Under the pieces are notes generated by a model. It ran no database searches and had not been told where the DNA came from. It was given only the letters and a program-made list of their open reading frames with translations. This document shows, one piece after another, positions 7,462 to 14,681 of a stretch of 25,391 nt of DNA. The number at the start of each line of letters is the position of its first letter. Within the stretch, counting starts at the first letter, position 1. Both the position numbers and the translations under genes were made by a program. The DNA comes from JANQKX01 sp039028695 (lineage in GTDB: Bacteria; Pseudomonadota; Alphaproteobacteria; Kiloniellales; Kiloniellaceae), in NCBI GenBank assembly GCA_039028695.1, contig JBCCHN010000072.1:1-25391 (forward strand), in the 5' to 3' direction.

Positions 7462-7508
7462 TTTCGTTGTTTTTTCATTTCTTTCGTTTTAGCTTCGAAA
7501 AGTATGCT
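7462..7508 (+). promoter_or_regulatory. Putative glpD promoter/operator with phased TTTCGTT repeats
   Basis: TTTCGTT occurs at 7462-7468 and 7482-7488, two helical turns apart, with a degenerate copy TTTCATT between them at 7473-7479. A good -10 candidate, TATGCT, lies at 7503-7508; the last repeat overlaps where its -35 element would be. The same motif fills the promoter spacer of the glpV operon, so one repressor probably controls both. Further downstream, CCGCCA/TGGCGG (7521-7534) can form a small hairpin in the glpD leader. Confidence 0.5.
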
Positions 7509-7561
7509 TTGTGGGAAAAGCCGCCACCTGGCGGTGAGATGAGCTGTGGGAGCCTCCCTTT

Positions 7562-9076
7562 ATGTATGACGTGGTGGTAGTCGGCGGCGGAGTGAATGGG
7601 TGCGGAATCGCCCGGGACGCGGCTGGGCGCGGCCTGAAAGTGCTCCTTTTGGAAAAAAGCGATCTGGGCAGCGGCACCTCTAGCGCCTCAACGAAGCTGA
7701 TTCACGGCGGTTTGAGGTACTTGGAGACCTATGAATTTGCACTGGTGCGCGAAGCGCTGATCGAACGGGAGGTTCTTTGGCGGGCGGCCCCCCATATTGT
7801 CTGGCCCCTGCGCTTTGTTTTGCCCCATCACCGCGGCCTGCGGCCGGCCTGGCTCATTCGTCTTGGGCTTTTTCTCTATGATCACTTGGGAGGGCGCAAA
7901 AAGCTGCCGGCCTGTGCAAGCCTGGATCTGAAAAGGGACGTGAGCGGGCAGTGCCTCAAGGACGGCTATAAAAAGGCCTTTGAATATTCCGATTGCTGGG
8001 TGGACGACGCGCGCCTGGTGATATTGAACGCCATGGATGCCGCCGAACAGGGCGCTGATGTTCGGGTGCGCTGCGAGCTCACCTCGGCCAATCGGGAAGG
8101 CGGAACGTGGCAGGTGAGCTTTCGAGACCACCTGAGGGGCCAAGACCACAAGATCGCGGCCAAGGCCCTGGTGAATGCTGCCGGGCCTTGGGTCGGCGCT
8201 GTGCTCGGCAACCGCATCAAGCAAAATCAAGAAGCCTCGCTCCGCTTGGTCAAAGGCAGTCACATCGTGGTGCCCCGACTGTTCGACCACGAAAAGGCCT
8301 ACATCTTCCAAAACAGCGACAAGAGAGTGGTTTTCGCCATCCCCTATGAGGATGATTTCACCCTTATCGGGACCACCGACGTGGACTACCAAGGCGACTT
8401 GGATCGGGTTGAGATCGACCCGTCGGAAATCGACTATCTCTGCCAGTCGGTCAATGAATATCTGGCAAAAGCGGTTACGCCGGATCAGGTGGTCTGGACC
8501 TATGCTGGGGTTCGCCCCCTGTTCGACGATGGTTCCGACTCGGCCCAGTCCACCACTCGACATTACGTTTTGGATATGGATCACCCGGCGGGCGAGGGTC
8601 TGCTGTTATCCGTCTTTGGCGGTAAAATCACCACCTTCCGGCATCTGGCAGAGGAGGTTCTCGGCAAGCTTTCCGTTGTCTTTCCCCAGATGGGCCCGTC
8701 CTGGACCGGAAAGGCGCCGCTGCCAGGTGGTGACATGGACATGGATCAAAGGGCGGCGGGCGCACAGGTCCTCGGTGAGCGTTTTGCCTTCCTGGAACCG
8801 GCTACAGCGCGGCGCCTTATCCGCACATATGGCACGCGCGTGTCCGAGATCTTGGCGACAGCCGAGACCATTGAGGATCTTGGCCAACATTTCGGCGCCG
8901 ACCTTTACGAGCGCGAAGTGAGCTATCTCATGGATCGGGAATGGGCCCATTCCGTCGAGGACGTGCTCTGGCGCCGCACAAAGGTGGGGCTGCGCCTCAA
9001 CCCGGATGAAATCGCCAATCTTGAAGCCTGGATGGCCGCGCACCGCCGTTCGACAGGTGCTTCCTCCGCTGCGTGA
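7562..9076 (+). CDS. glpD: Aerobic glycerol-3-phosphate dehydrogenase
   Basis: A flavoprotein of 504 residues that oxidises sn-glycerol-3-phosphate to dihydroxyacetone phosphate at the inner membrane and passes electrons to quinone. The N-terminal FAD-binding fold is clear: V-V-V-V-G-G-G-V-N-G-C-G at residues 4-15, with L-L-E-K ending the second strand. The GlpD motif S-T-K-L-I-H-G-G-L-R-Y-L-E follows around residues 43-55. The length and the C-terminal helical cap region (E-R-E-V-S-Y-L-M-D-R-E-W-A) match the family. The ATG at 7562 has GGGAG nine bases upstream. It sits 120 bases after glpR with phased operator-like repeats between. Its 3' end nearly touches the convergent amidase gene. Glycerol kinase, needed to make its substrate, is not in the window. 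Confidence 0.95.
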   Translation: MYDVVVVGGGVNGCGIARDAAGRGLKVLLLEKSDLGSGTSSASTKLIHGGLRYLETYEFALVREALIEREVLWRAAPHIVWPLRFVLPHHRGLRPAWLIRLGLFLYDHLGGRKKLPACASLDLKRDVSGQCLKDGYKKAFEYSDCWVDDARLVILNAMDAAEQGADVRVRCELTSANREGGTWQVSFRDHLRGQDHKIAAKALVNAAGPWVGAVLGNRIKQNQEASLRLVKGSHIVVPRLFDHEKAYIFQNSDKRVVFAIPYEDDFTLIGTTDVDYQGDLDRVEIDPSEIDYLCQSVNEYLAKAVTPDQVVWTYAGVRPLFDDGSDSAQSTTRHYVLDMDHPAGEGLLLSVFGGKITTFRHLAEEVLGKLSVVFPQMGPSWTGKAPLPGGDMDMDQRAAGAQVLGERFAFLEPATARRLIRTYGTRVSEILATAETIEDLGQHFGADLYEREVSYLMDREWAHSVEDVLWRRTKVGLRLNPDEIANLEAWMAAHRRSTGASSAA

Positions 9077-9082
9077 ATTGAC

Positions 9083-10363
9083 CTAACCTAAAAGGGCTTC
9101 CACATGGCGGGCATCGGCAATCAGTTGATCGTCTCCGGCCATGGGCCCGATCAATTGAACCCCAAGGGGAAGGCCCAAAGCACCCGTGCCCGCGGGCAAG
9201 GTAATTGAGGGATTTCCCAGCAAGCTCCACATGCGGCTAAAAAGGGGATCCCCTGTCGACCCATGGCCTTTGGGCGCCTCACCCGGTGCGCTGGGTGCAA
9301 GCAAAAGGTCGACCGTCTGGAAAAGATCGGCCAAACGAGCGCGCCATTGGTCCCGCAGGGTCAAAGCCTCGCCATAGGCCTCCCCCGGCAGAGCTAACCC
9401 ACCCTCAAGCATTTGAGCCATGGGCAGACTTAAGCGATCGCGATGGTGGGTGAATTCGTAGGACAAAGCCCGCGCCGCCTCATAGCCCATGACGGTCTTG
9501 TGGGCCTCGGTCAAACGACCATCGGTGGGACCGACCGTCACGTCGTTAACCTCCATACCCGCTTTTTCCAGGCGCCCCACCGAGGCCTCCAATACGTCCT
9601 GACTGGCCGAGCACAGCTCCGACCAATGGGGGGTTCGAACAAATCCGATACGCAGACTTTTTTTCGCCGTTAGCTGGGTAGCCCCACCCGCGCCGAGAAT
9701 GGCTTGGCGCAGCAGCGTCAGATCTGCCAGGTCTCGACTGAAAAACCCCAGGGAATCCATACTCTCCGACAAACCCTTTACTCCACTTAAGTCGAAGGCG
9801 CCGTGGCTGGCCTTGTAGCCGATCACGCCACAATAGGCCGCCGGCCGGGTGACCGAGGCGGCGGTTTGGCTGCCCAAAGCCACCGGCAGCATGAAGTCGG
9901 CGACCGCCGCCGCCGAGCCCATGGAGGAACCGCCAGTGGTGTGATCCAGATTGTGGGGATTCCGAGTCTTGCCCGGGAAAAAACAGGCGAATTCAGTGGT
10001 AACGGTTTTGCCCGGGAAAAGCGCCCCGGCCGTGCGCAGACGATCGACACAATGGGCGTCAAGGCTGGATAGGTGTCCCTCATAAATGGAACTGCCGTAG
10101 GCGGTCGGCATGTCGTTCGTATCGAATATATCCTTCACACCGATGGGAAGCCCATGAATCGGGCTCCTCGGGGCCTCCGTGACAAGCTGCTTGAGTTGGG
10201 TCTTGATCGTCGTGCGATCAAAGTAAGTGAATGCACCGACCGAGTCCTCTCGGGCAGCGATCCGATGCTGACAGGCTTGCCAGTAATCCCCGACCGTAAA
10301 CTCGCCCGACGCGACCCGTCGGGCAGCTTGCGAAAGGGACAGCTTATTCAGGCTTGTCATCAT
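9083..10363 (-). CDS. Amidase-signature family hydrolase
   Basis: A 426-residue enzyme of the amidase signature family, which cleaves C-N amide bonds with a Ser-cisSer-Lys triad. Visible residues are K77 in G-L-P-I-G-V-K-D, cis-Ser S146 in G-G-S-S-M-G-S (144-150), and nucleophile S170 in G-S-Q-T-A-A-S-V-T-R-P. The S146-S170 spacing of 24 equals that in mammalian FAAH. Two positions differ from the common pattern: Met for Gly in GGSSGGS, and Ala-Ala-Ser where Gly-Gly-Ser or Ala-Gly-Ser is usual. The triad is intact, so activity is expected, but the substrate is unknown. Its ATG overlaps the stop of the DUF1116 gene by four bases, so it belongs to that unit. No signal peptide is evident, so it is probably cytoplasmic. 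Confidence 0.9.
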   Translation of the reverse strand: MMTSLNKLSLSQAARRVASGEFTVGDYWQACQHRIAAREDSVGAFTYFDRTTIKTQLKQLVTEAPRSPIHGLPIGVKDIFDTNDMPTAYGSSIYEGHLSSLDAHCVDRLRTAGALFPGKTVTTEFACFFPGKTRNPHNLDHTTGGSSMGSAAAVADFMLPVALGSQTAASVTRPAAYCGVIGYKASHGAFDLSGVKGLSESMDSLGFFSRDLADLTLLRQAILGAGGATQLTAKKSLRIGFVRTPHWSELCSASQDVLEASVGRLEKAGMEVNDVTVGPTDGRLTEAHKTVMGYEAARALSYEFTHHRDRLSLPMAQMLEGGLALPGEAYGEALTLRDQWRARLADLFQTVDLLLAPSAPGEAPKGHGSTGDPLFSRMWSLLGNPSITLPAGTGALGLPLGVQLIGPMAGDDQLIADARHVEALLG

Positions 10364-11565
10364 GCCTCAGACAGTCCCGCCAGCGCATCTTGGAAGAGAG
10401 CTAAGGGCACTTGGAAGATGCCACCGCCCAAACGCCCGGCCTCGCCGCGCTTGTCCAAAATACCCAAACTGATAATAGGCACCACCTCTTGTGAAACCAC
10501 GGCAGCTGCGCAAAGACCCATGCGAAAGTCCAGCTCGTCAAAGGCTGGATGAAAGCCCGAGAGTAGTTGAGCCGGCAGATCCAAAGCGCCCGCGGGTGCG
10601 AAGGGCAAAAGGGCGTCCCGCTGAACCGGCGCGAAGGACATGGACATGGCACCGAAACCGGCCATATCAACGATGGCGCTATCACCGATGGCCCCCAAGG
10701 CCCGGTCCGGATCCGCCTCACCCAGATTTCCGTTCGGCGGTGCCGCATCATGGGTGAACCAGCGCCCCGGTTGGCCGGCGAGCTGCACGCCTGTCCTGGC
10801 GCCGTTTCCCCCACTGGCGGTCACCAGGCTGCTGTTTGATATCCCCTCGGCTGCACTCAAAATGCATTTGCACGCGGCCATCCAAATGTTCAGGAAAAAA
10901 CTCGGACCATCCTCAAGAAAGGCGCGTGAGGCGGCCTGTTCATCGATGGCTGGCGATAGGGTCTCCAGCAGCAAGGCTGTCGCCGCCGCGGTGCGGCCAT
11001 GGCCGTCGTCACCTTGGCGCAGGGCTTCGGCGACAATGGGAATGAGATCGATGCCGCCCGTCGGCGCTTGACGATCAAAGGCATAGCGCAAGGCGTCGCA
11101 AAAGGGGCCATTGACCCAGCGAAAGTGAGCAAGGGCGGCGTCGCTAAGCAAGCCCAAGCGGGTCGCCGGGCCATTGCCCCCGTTCAAGGGCGAGAAACAA
11201 TGATGACTTGGCATAGACTTATCGGCGACTTGATGGAGCCATACCGACGACGAGACAACGCCCGCAAGGGGAGTCACCACACCAAAATCCTGCGCCGGAC
11301 GCAGGACAATATCGCCCGCCATGATGGCCGCCTCAGCCGCAGCAAAATCGCCGGCCAGATCCTCAAAAACCGCCGCCACACAAGCCGAGTTTAAAATGGG
11401 ACGGGTGATCTCGACCGTCCGATCGAAGGCCGGGCCTGCATGAAGCAGTGTATTCTTTGGCAAGGCGACCGCCTCGCTCGCGCGCCGGGTATCAACCCAA
11501 GCGGGTCGAACGCTCAGAATACGATCCAGAGCCTTTTGATCCGCGTCTGATAGGGATACCGGCAT
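10360..11565 (-). CDS. DUF1116 (YlbE/AllG-like) protein
   Basis: A 401-residue protein matching DUF1116 along its length. Family-like blocks include G-G-I-D-L-I-P-I-V near residue 190, F-F-L-N-I-W-M-A-A-C-K with S-S-L-V-T-A-S, R-W-F-T and I-G-D-S-A-I-V-D-M-A-G-F-G. In E. coli the DUF1116 protein YlbE (AllG) is one of three proteins, with FdrA and YlbF, needed for oxamate carbamoyltransferase in allantoin breakdown. No FdrA or YlbF homologue is in this window; the neighbours are two unknown paralogues and an amidase. ATG 11565 was chosen because the open frame's extension to 11787 overlaps the upstream gene and resembles no family sequence. The start lies two bases after the upstream stop, and the end overlaps the amidase start. 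Confidence 0.85.
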   Translation of the reverse strand: MPVSLSDADQKALDRILSVRPAWVDTRRASEAVALPKNTLLHAGPAFDRTVEITRPILNSACVAAVFEDLAGDFAAAEAAIMAGDIVLRPAQDFGVVTPLAGVVSSSVWLHQVADKSMPSHHCFSPLNGGNGPATRLGLLSDAALAHFRWVNGPFCDALRYAFDRQAPTGGIDLIPIVAEALRQGDDGHGRTAAATALLLETLSPAIDEQAASRAFLEDGPSFFLNIWMAACKCILSAAEGISNSSLVTASGGNGARTGVQLAGQPGRWFTHDAAPPNGNLGEADPDRALGAIGDSAIVDMAGFGAMSMSFAPVQRDALLPFAPAGALDLPAQLLSGFHPAFDELDFRMGLCAAAVVSQEVVPIISLGILDKRGEAGRLGGGIFQVPLALFQDALAGLSEA

Positions 11566-11567
11566 GG

Positions 11568-12185
11568 CTACTGCGCCCACATCCAGGTTTCGGCGAAATA
11601 CAAAAAGGCGGTCGTTGTCTCGATCCCGGCTTGAACCCGGGGAGCCGGTTCGCCCTTCAGCTTTCGGCCGTTGATCGAAATCGAGGCCCGTCGGGACTCC
11701 ACCAAGAGGGTATACATCTCCCGATCCTTCGGGCCGGTGAGGCTGGGTGGCAACTCCAGCGCAACGGGCTCGCCCAGATCTTCCCACAGCAGTTCGATTT
11801 GCGTATCACCGGCGCGCACCACTTCGGCATAGCGATCTCGCGGATCGCCGATGGTCTCCACCCGGTCAAGAGGCGCTATCTGCAGGCCTTGAAAAGCGGG
11901 GGCCTCGGCGAAGGCCGCCAACTTGGCTATGAAGGTGTCCCGTAAATGTTCCGCCAATGCCACATTATCCGTGTAAAAGGCGTTCTGCAGAGTGGGCGGT
12001 CCCGCCGCCTTGTGGGGGTCTTCATAGAGCAGGAGGGCTTGACCCTGGCCGGCCGGCGAATAGTTGATTCGGAAAAACAAGGCCATGGCACTGAAAGGCC
12101 CGTCGGGATCTTCCTTGAGCAATATACCGGGGTTTTCACCGCTCCAATCGACGGGCCCAGGGTTGATGGCAGGCAAGATGGGCAT
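11568..12185 (-). CDS. Hypothetical protein, paralogue A of a tandem pair
   Basis: A soluble-looking 205-residue protein with no signal peptide or membrane segment; I do not recognise its family. It aligns end to end with the product of the upstream neighbouring gene. Shared blocks include N-P-G-x-V-x-W-S-G-x-N-P-G-I near the N-terminus, S-P-x-G-x-G-x-A, M-Y-x-L-x-x-E-x-R-x-A-x-I-x-I-N around residues 150-170, and E-T-x-T-A-F-L-x-F-x-E-T-W near the C-terminus. It has no cysteine and no obvious catalytic motif. Its stop codon is two bases before the DUF1116 start, so the two are translated together. A role as subunit or partner of the DUF1116 protein is inferred from position only. Confidence 0.8.
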   Translation of the reverse strand: MPILPAINPGPVDWSGENPGILLKEDPDGPFSAMALFFRINYSPAGQGQALLLYEDPHKAAGPPTLQNAFYTDNVALAEHLRDTFIAKLAAFAEAPAFQGLQIAPLDRVETIGDPRDRYAEVVRAGDTQIELLWEDLGEPVALELPPSLTGPKDREMYTLLVESRRASISINGRKLKGEPAPRVQAGIETTTAFLYFAETWMWAQ

Positions 12186-12241
12186 GGGCGTGTCTCTCTG
12201 GCAGATATTTCTGACTTAAGGCTTTGCTGTCTTCGGCCCAG

Positions 12242-12871
12242 CTAAGGTCCGTTCGGGGTGACCCAGGTTTCGGAAAAGGCCAAAAAGGCAGTACTGGTCT
12301 CCCTGCCGAAAAACGGCCGGGTAAAGGCCCGGCCCGGCAAAAGCCGGTCGTTGATGGCAATTTCGGCGGCGCGGGCTTCCATGAAAAGGCTGTACATGTC
12401 ATGCCGTTTGGTGGCGCAGAGGTCGGGACCCACTTCCACCGCAAAAGGCTTGCCGATCTCGCGCCAGGTCATGCGCAGCACAAGGTCGTCGCATTCCATG
12501 ATTTCAGAGTATGCGCCGGATAGATCGCCCTCCGTCCGGCAGGCGGACATGGGCAACACCGGCGCCTGGAGCAATGACTCCCGCCCCTGAAAAGTTGGGA
12601 AATGAGATAGAAAATCCGACTTCAAGTAAGCGAAAAGGCCGGGATTGTCAGTGATGCACAGATTGTCGGCCGTCGGATGGCCGTCCGCCACATTGGGATT
12701 TCCGAGCACCACCATTGCCCGACCCCGGCCATGGGGCGACAGGGTTACGCGAAAACAAACCGCTAAACTGGTCCAGTCGCCGTCCGCGGAGTCCTTCAAA
12801 TAGATGCCTGGATTGTCACCGGACCATTCCACGCGCCCCGGATTAACAGGTATTCTTTGCCTCTCCGCCAT
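12242..12871 (-). CDS. Hypothetical protein, paralogue B of a tandem pair
   Basis: A protein of 209 residues, the first gene of a four-gene minus-strand unit, clearly homologous to the next gene product (roughly a third of positions identical by eye). Conserved blocks are V-N-P-G-R-V-E-W-S-G-D-N-P-G-I, S-P-H-G-R-G-R-A, M-Y-S-L-F-M-E-A-R and T-A-F-L-A-F-S-E-T-W. Unlike paralogue A it contains several cysteines. The family is unknown to me. I chose ATG 12871 because GGGGGA sits five bases upstream; the upstream in-frame ATG at 12883 has no such element and adds four residues. The 56 bases separating it from paralogue A contain no evident terminator. Confidence 0.8.
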   Translation of the reverse strand: MAERQRIPVNPGRVEWSGDNPGIYLKDSADGDWTSLAVCFRVTLSPHGRGRAMVVLGNPNVADGHPTADNLCITDNPGLFAYLKSDFLSHFPTFQGRESLLQAPVLPMSACRTEGDLSGAYSEIMECDDLVLRMTWREIGKPFAVEVGPDLCATKRHDMYSLFMEARAAEIAINDRLLPGRAFTRPFFGRETSTAFLAFSETWVTPNGP

Positions 12872-12954
12872 CCATTCCCCCATTAGCCAACAGCCGCCGC
12901 TAACAAGCGTCTTGCAAACGACCGGTAGCCCTTTGCCATTTCAAGGACTCAAGA

Positions 12955-12983
12955 AACATAACATTTACAAATCACAAACACAA
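12955..12983 (-). promoter_or_regulatory. Candidate promoter of the paralogue/DUF1116/amidase unit
   Basis: On the minus strand TTGTGT (12983-12978) and TATGTT (12960-12955) are separated by 17 bases in an AT-rich stretch about 85 bases before the predicted start codon. The -35 match is poor. The word CATAACATTTA (12957-12967, plus-strand reading) overlaps the -10 element and recurs just upstream of the LysR gene. Confidence 0.35.
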
Positions 12984-12993
12984 AATAAATAAC

Positions 12994-13022
12994 TTAACAT
13001 GATGCATTATTGGCGCTATGAT
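12994..13022 (+). promoter_or_regulatory. Candidate sigma-70 promoter of the Rieske oxygenase gene
   Basis: TTAACA (12994-12999) and TATGAT (13017-13022), each five of six matches to consensus, are separated by an ideal 17-base spacer. An imperfect palindrome ATGATGCATTAT (12999-13010) lies in the spacer and could be an operator. Transcription from here would leave a leader of about 95 bases. It is back to back with the candidate promoter for the divergent unit. Confidence 0.55.
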
Positions 13023-13123
13023 AGGGCTATTGATCGCAAATCCAACTAGGTCGCAGCGAATCGCCGTCAGAAGGACCGCCGGCGAAACCCGTGGCCATAG
13101 GCACAGCTTTCAGGAGGGGAATG

Positions 13124-14467
13124 ATGGCAGAAGAAGTCAGATGGGCAAAGCGGCCCTTTGATGGCTATGCCATTCGCCTGCCCTTGGAAGAAGACAAGGA
13201 GCTGACACACGTCACGCCCGGCTCGCCGGGCGGCGAATATTTACGTCGCTTTTGGCATCCCATTGCGCTGTCCAGCCGCCTGGGTCGCTGGCCCGAGCCG
13301 GTTCGCATTCTGGGCGAAGACCTGGTGCTTTTCCGCGACGGCTCAGGCCACCTGGGCCTGCTCCACAAGCATTGCGTTCACCGGCGTGCCTCGTTGGAAT
13401 ACGGCCGGATCGAGGAACACGGCATCCGTTGCTGTTACCACGGCTGGAAGTTCGATGTGGACGGTACTATTCTGGAGACGCCGGGCGAACCGGAGAACAG
13501 CGAAATCCGCCACCGGTTTTGTCAGGGTGCCTATCCTCTGCATGAGGAAAAGGGGCTAATCTTTACCTATATGGGGCCCCCCGACGAAATGCCGGCCTTT
13601 CCCTATTTGGATTCCCTGGATATCCCGGACCACGAAATGGTCCCCTACTCCATTCATTCCCCCTGCAACTGGCTGCAGGAGAGCGAGAACTCCATCGATC
13701 CCTATCACAGTGTTTTTCTGCATGGCCGAGTAAACGGGCCGCAGTTTCCCGGCCTGGAGCATTTTGTCGAGCTGCCGGTGGTCGCCTACCACAAGCGGCC
13801 GGAGGGTTTTGTCTATAGCCATGCCCGGCGAAAAGACGATTTGGTCATGATCCGCTTCCACGATCACCTGACGCCCAATTTCGCCCAGAACGGCGGCATG
13901 TTTCAGGTTCTGTCCGAACCCAAGGTCTTCGGGCGCACCAGCCTGACAAAGTGGGTGGTGCCCATCGACAACACCAACAGCCGCAAGTTCGGCTGGCGCC
14001 ACTTCAACGACAAGGACGAAGTGTTGCGCCAAGGTGACCGGGATCAGGTTGGCTGGGAAAAAGTGGATTTCTACGGCCAAACAGCCCACCGCTCCGAAGA
14101 AGAAATGCGGGACAACCCCGGGGATTGGGAGGCCTGGACCAGTCAGGGGCCGATCAGCGTGCATAGGCGGGAATGCTTGGGCCAGACAGACAAGGGTGTC
14201 AGCATGCTGCGGGCCAAGCTTAAGCGGGAAATACGCGCGGTCGCCCAAGGGAAGGAAGTAGTGCGTCCCGTCGGCACAAGGGAAAAACCCCTGCACACCT
14301 ACGGGGGTGATACCATCTTACGCATTCCCAAGGATAACCGTGACGACCGTGCCATGATGGACCGGGTCCAACGGGACGTCGCCGCGATCTATTTCGAGGC
14401 GGACCGTTTCGAGGGCGAGGACCGGCTAGACTACATTCGTCACGAAGTCACGGCTAAATTTTCGTAA
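13124..14467 (+). CDS. Rieske non-heme iron oxygenase, phthalate-dioxygenase-like large subunit
   Basis: A 447-residue oxygenase component. The Rieske [2Fe-2S] ligands are C84-x-H86 and C103-x2-H106, separated by 16 residues. The mononuclear iron motif is D192-x2-H195-x4-H200, within N-S-I-D-P-Y-H-S-V-F-L-H. The N-terminal phrase L-T-H-V-T-P-G-S-P-G-G-E-Y-L-R-R-F-W-H-P is typical of the phthalate 4,5-dioxygenase-type group, whose members hydroxylate or demethylate aromatic and heterocyclic compounds. A reductase must supply electrons, but none is in the window. The second of two adjacent ATGs (13124) has AGGAGG six bases upstream and is preferred; GTG 13091 also opens the frame. It is divergent from the DUF1116 unit. 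The substrate cannot be read from the sequence. Confidence 0.92.
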   Translation: MAEEVRWAKRPFDGYAIRLPLEEDKELTHVTPGSPGGEYLRRFWHPIALSSRLGRWPEPVRILGEDLVLFRDGSGHLGLLHKHCVHRRASLEYGRIEEHGIRCCYHGWKFDVDGTILETPGEPENSEIRHRFCQGAYPLHEEKGLIFTYMGPPDEMPAFPYLDSLDIPDHEMVPYSIHSPCNWLQESENSIDPYHSVFLHGRVNGPQFPGLEHFVELPVVAYHKRPEGFVYSHARRKDDLVMIRFHDHLTPNFAQNGGMFQVLSEPKVFGRTSLTKWVVPIDNTNSRKFGWRHFNDKDEVLRQGDRDQVGWEKVDFYGQTAHRSEEEMRDNPGDWEAWTSQGPISVHRRECLGQTDKGVSMLRAKLKREIRAVAQGKEVVRPVGTREKPLHTYGGDTILRIPKDNRDDRAMMDRVQRDVAAIYFEADRFEGEDRLDYIRHEVTAKFS

Positions 14468-14503
14468 GCAGCGCAGACAGCGCCCTATCGCCTTGCTCTT
14501 TGG

Positions 14504-14526
14504 CGGCGGCCGCCGGGCCTGTTTTT
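14504..14526 (+). terminator. Possible intrinsic terminator after the Rieske gene
   Basis: A GC-rich palindrome CGGCGGCCGCCG (14504-14515) is followed by GGCCTG and a T-run (14522-14526), 37 bases after the Rieske stop codon. The stem must fold with a four-base loop, so it is short. Together with a new promoter candidate downstream, it suggests the Rieske gene is transcribed separately from the aminotransferase. Confidence 0.4.
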
Positions 14527-14589
14527 GACTTGTTCATCATGAGGGTATTTATGTCCCGCAAATACGAAGTCTTTCATAACAATCAGGCA

Positions 14590-14624
14590 TATAATCATTG
14601 AAAATTGTAATTTGATTTTATAGA
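14590..14624 (+). promoter_or_regulatory. Candidate promoter region of the aminotransferase/decarboxylase unit
   Basis: A perfect -10 hexamer TATAAT occurs at 14590-14595, about 90 bases before the aminotransferase ATG, within an AT-rich stretch. No good -35 precedes it, which would fit activator-dependent expression. A second option is TTGAAA (14598-14603) with TATAGA (14619-14624) at a short 15-base spacing. CATAACA at 14575-14581 resembles words seen near the LysR gene and the divergent promoter. Confidence 0.35.
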
Positions 14625-14681
14625 TCGATCCCTTAATAGTTTTGTTGCCGTCCTTTTGGCGCGCTACCGAGACCCAAAGCC

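Noticed and set aside
7548..7558. GGGAGCCTCCC palindrome over the glpD ribosome binding site
   Set aside because: The arms leave only a one-base centre, so it cannot fold as a hairpin; probably chance.
7688..8584. A 298-residue minus-strand open frame opposite glpD
   Set aside because: It lies wholly within glpD and shows no domain; shadow of the coding strand.
11566..11787. N-terminal extension of the DUF1116 gene
   Set aside because: It lies inside the upstream paralogue gene; ATG 11565, two bases after that gene's stop, is the natural start.
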